A stretch of DNA of 5,590 bases. Origin: Dehalococcoidia bacterium. Lineage in GTDB: Bacteria; Chloroflexota; Dehalococcoidia; DSTF01; JALHUB01. Numbering within the stretch: the stretch's first letter is position 1; the number at the start of each line of letters is the position of its first letter. The notes under the pieces were generated by a model. That model had not been told where the DNA came from, ran no database searches, and worked only from the letters and a program-made list of their open reading frames with translations. The position numbers were made by a program, and so were the translations under genes. Below are positions 4,489 to 5,590 of the stretch, piece after piece. The stretch spans positions 1 through 5,590 of the forward strand of contig JALHUB010000131.1 of NCBI GenBank assembly GCA_022865685.1. Direction: 5' to 3'.

Positions 4489-5590
4489 CTACGCCTTCTC
4501 CCCTTCGGGCAGGCCCGCCAGCTCGCGACCCGCCTTCAGCAGCGCCGGCACCAGCGCCCTGTCCGGCACCTCCGTATAGATGCGCAGCAGCGGCTCCGTC
4601 CCCGAAAAGCGCAGCAGCAGCCAGCCGCCGTTCTCCAGGTTGAAGCGAAAGCCGTCCGCGTCGTCCTGGTCGGTCACCCGCACGCCGGCCACGCTTTCGG
4701 GTCGCGCCGCCGCCACGCGACGCTGCACGTCGTCCTTCTCCGCCCGCGGCATCTCGATGTCGACGCGGTCGTAGTAGTGCGGCCCGACACGCGCGTACAG
4801 CTCCGCCAGCAGCTCCGACGGCCGCTTCCCCGTGCGCGCCATGAAGTCGAGGAAGTACAGCGCCGCCAGCACGCCGTCGCGCTCCGGCAGGTGGCCGCGG
4901 AAGGCGTAGCCGCCGCTCTCCTCGCCGCCGATCAGCCCTTCCGTCTCGATCATCTTCGGCCCCAGGTACTTGAAGCCGACGCGCGTCTCATACACCGGCA
5001 CGCCGTACAGCTCGCCCAGGCGAATGACCATGCGCGTCGTCGTCAGCGACTTGATGATGGGCCCCCGTTCGCCGCGCGCCTCGAGCAGATAGTACGTCAG
5101 CAGCCCGAACACCTGGAGCTGGTCGACGTAGACGCCGTTCTCGTCGACGAGCCCGAAGCGGTCCGCGTCGCCGTCGATGGCCAGCCCGACGTCCGCCTTC
5201 TCCCGTCGCACCGCCTCCATCAGCGGGCCCAGGTTGCGTCCGATAGGCTCCGGCGCCCCGATGCCCGGGAACAGCGGGTTGCGCTCCCCGTGCAGCTCGA
5301 CGACGCGCAGGCGGCCGCCGCTCAGCAGCCCCGGCAAATAGCCCTGCCCGCTGCCGTACATCGAGTCGACGCACACCGTGAAATCGGCGGCGCGCAGCGG
5401 CTCCAGGTCGACGAGCTTCCTGATCTGGGCGAAATACGCCGGCTCCGGGTTGAACAGCTCGACCAGCCCCTGTCGCTGGGCCTCCGCCAGCGGCATCCGC
5501 TTCACCGCGCCCGACGCCGCTATCTCCTCCAGCGGCGCCTCCAGTCGCGCCACCACCTCCGGAGAGGCGCTGCCCGCGTACTCCGGCTTG
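4489..5590 (-). CDS. Phosphohexomutase (phosphoglucomutase/phosphomannomutase family), 5' end outside window
   Basis: Alpha-D-phosphohexomutases move the phosphate between C6 and C1 of glucose or mannose, giving the hexose-1-P used for nucleotide sugars. The frame is open to the window edge, giving 366 visible residues of an expected 460-480. It opens with KPEYAGSASPE, which in this family lies shortly after the catalytic phosphoserine loop; that loop and the true start are therefore off the window. The GTG at 5556 is internal. Visible motifs in order are the metal-binding DGDADRFG (about 139-146), LTTTRMVIRLGELYGVPVYETRVGFKYLG, the sugar-binding loop GGEESGGYAFRGHLPERDG (Glu-Glu-Ser at about 223-225) and the C-terminal phosphate-binding RFSGTEPLLRIYTE (about 327-340). 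The motif set resembles the PGM-like branch of the superfamily more than AlgC or PgcA, so substrate preference is uncertain. The isomerase gene follows on the same strand. Confidence 0.93.
   Translation of the reverse strand, partial: KPEYAGSASPEVVARLEAPLEEIAASGAVKRMPLAEAQRQGLVELFNPEPAYFAQIRKLVDLEPLRAADFTVCVDSMYGSGQGYLPGLLSGGRLRVVELHGERNPLFPGIGAPEPIGRNLGPLMEAVRREKADVGLAIDGDADRFGLVDENGVYVDQLQVFGLLTYYLLEARGERGPIIKSLTTTRMVIRLGELYGVPVYETRVGFKYLGPKMIETEGLIGGEESGGYAFRGHLPERDGVLAALYFLDFMARTGKRPSELLAELYARVGPHYYDRVDIEMPRAEKDDVQRRVAAARPESVAGVRVTDQDDADGFRFNLENGGWLLLRFSGTEPLLRIYTEVPDRALVPALLKAGRELAGLPEGEKA

Noticed and set aside
5554..5556. GTG 5556 as the phosphohexomutase start
   Set aside because: The frame continues to the window edge with family-typical sequence, and a start here would remove the catalytic serine loop.
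1..5590. tRNA, rRNA, CRISPR array, prophage, defence or other novel multigene system
   Set aside because: No cloverleaf, rRNA-like block, regularly spaced repeats or accessory genes were seen. All long conserved frames are housekeeping genes.

Overview
This is an ordinary core-genome segment of a high-GC bacterium. It holds the tail of a ribosomal-protein/RNA polymerase operon on the + strand, facing two sugar-phosphate genes on the - strand. The gene order (rpoA, rplQ, truA, rplM, rpsI), the strong GC bias at third codon positions and the archaeal-type bifunctional phosphoglucose/phosphomannose isomerase next to a phosphohexomutase best fit Chloroflexota, perhaps a Dehalococcoidia-like lineage. 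That placement is inference from gene content and was not tested by a search.

Layout. 1-735: 3' part of rpoA. 736-769: strong hairpin over the rplQ Shine-Dalgarno. 777-1127: rplQ (L17). 1162-1980: truA. 1961-2602: rplM (L13) with a 67-residue tail, overlapping truA by 20 nt. 2576-2742: G-run/C-run repeat and a structured 140-nt gap. 2743-3135: rpsI (S9), starting at TTG behind a strong Shine-Dalgarno. 3136-3283: convergent intergenic region with two GC-rich palindromes. 3284-4369 (-): bifunctional phosphoglucose/phosphomannose isomerase. 4370-4488: intergenic, with an isolated 20-bp palindrome. 4489-5590 (-): phosphohexomutase, 5' end beyond the window.

How the genes work together. The + strand genes supply the transcription and translation machinery: RNAP alpha, two large-subunit proteins, one small-subunit protein and a tRNA pseudouridine synthase. 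They are tightly packed and probably co-transcribed from a promoter upstream of the window. The - strand pair links fructose-6-P, glucose-6-P and mannose-6-P to hexose-1-phosphates, the precursors of nucleotide sugars and glycans.

I found no phage, CRISPR, defence, toxin or biosynthetic system here. The points of interest are the non-coding palindromes in four of the gaps (one supplies the rplM stop codon, one covers the rplQ ribosome-binding site), the charged low-complexity tails on RpoA and L13, and a few start-site oddities.
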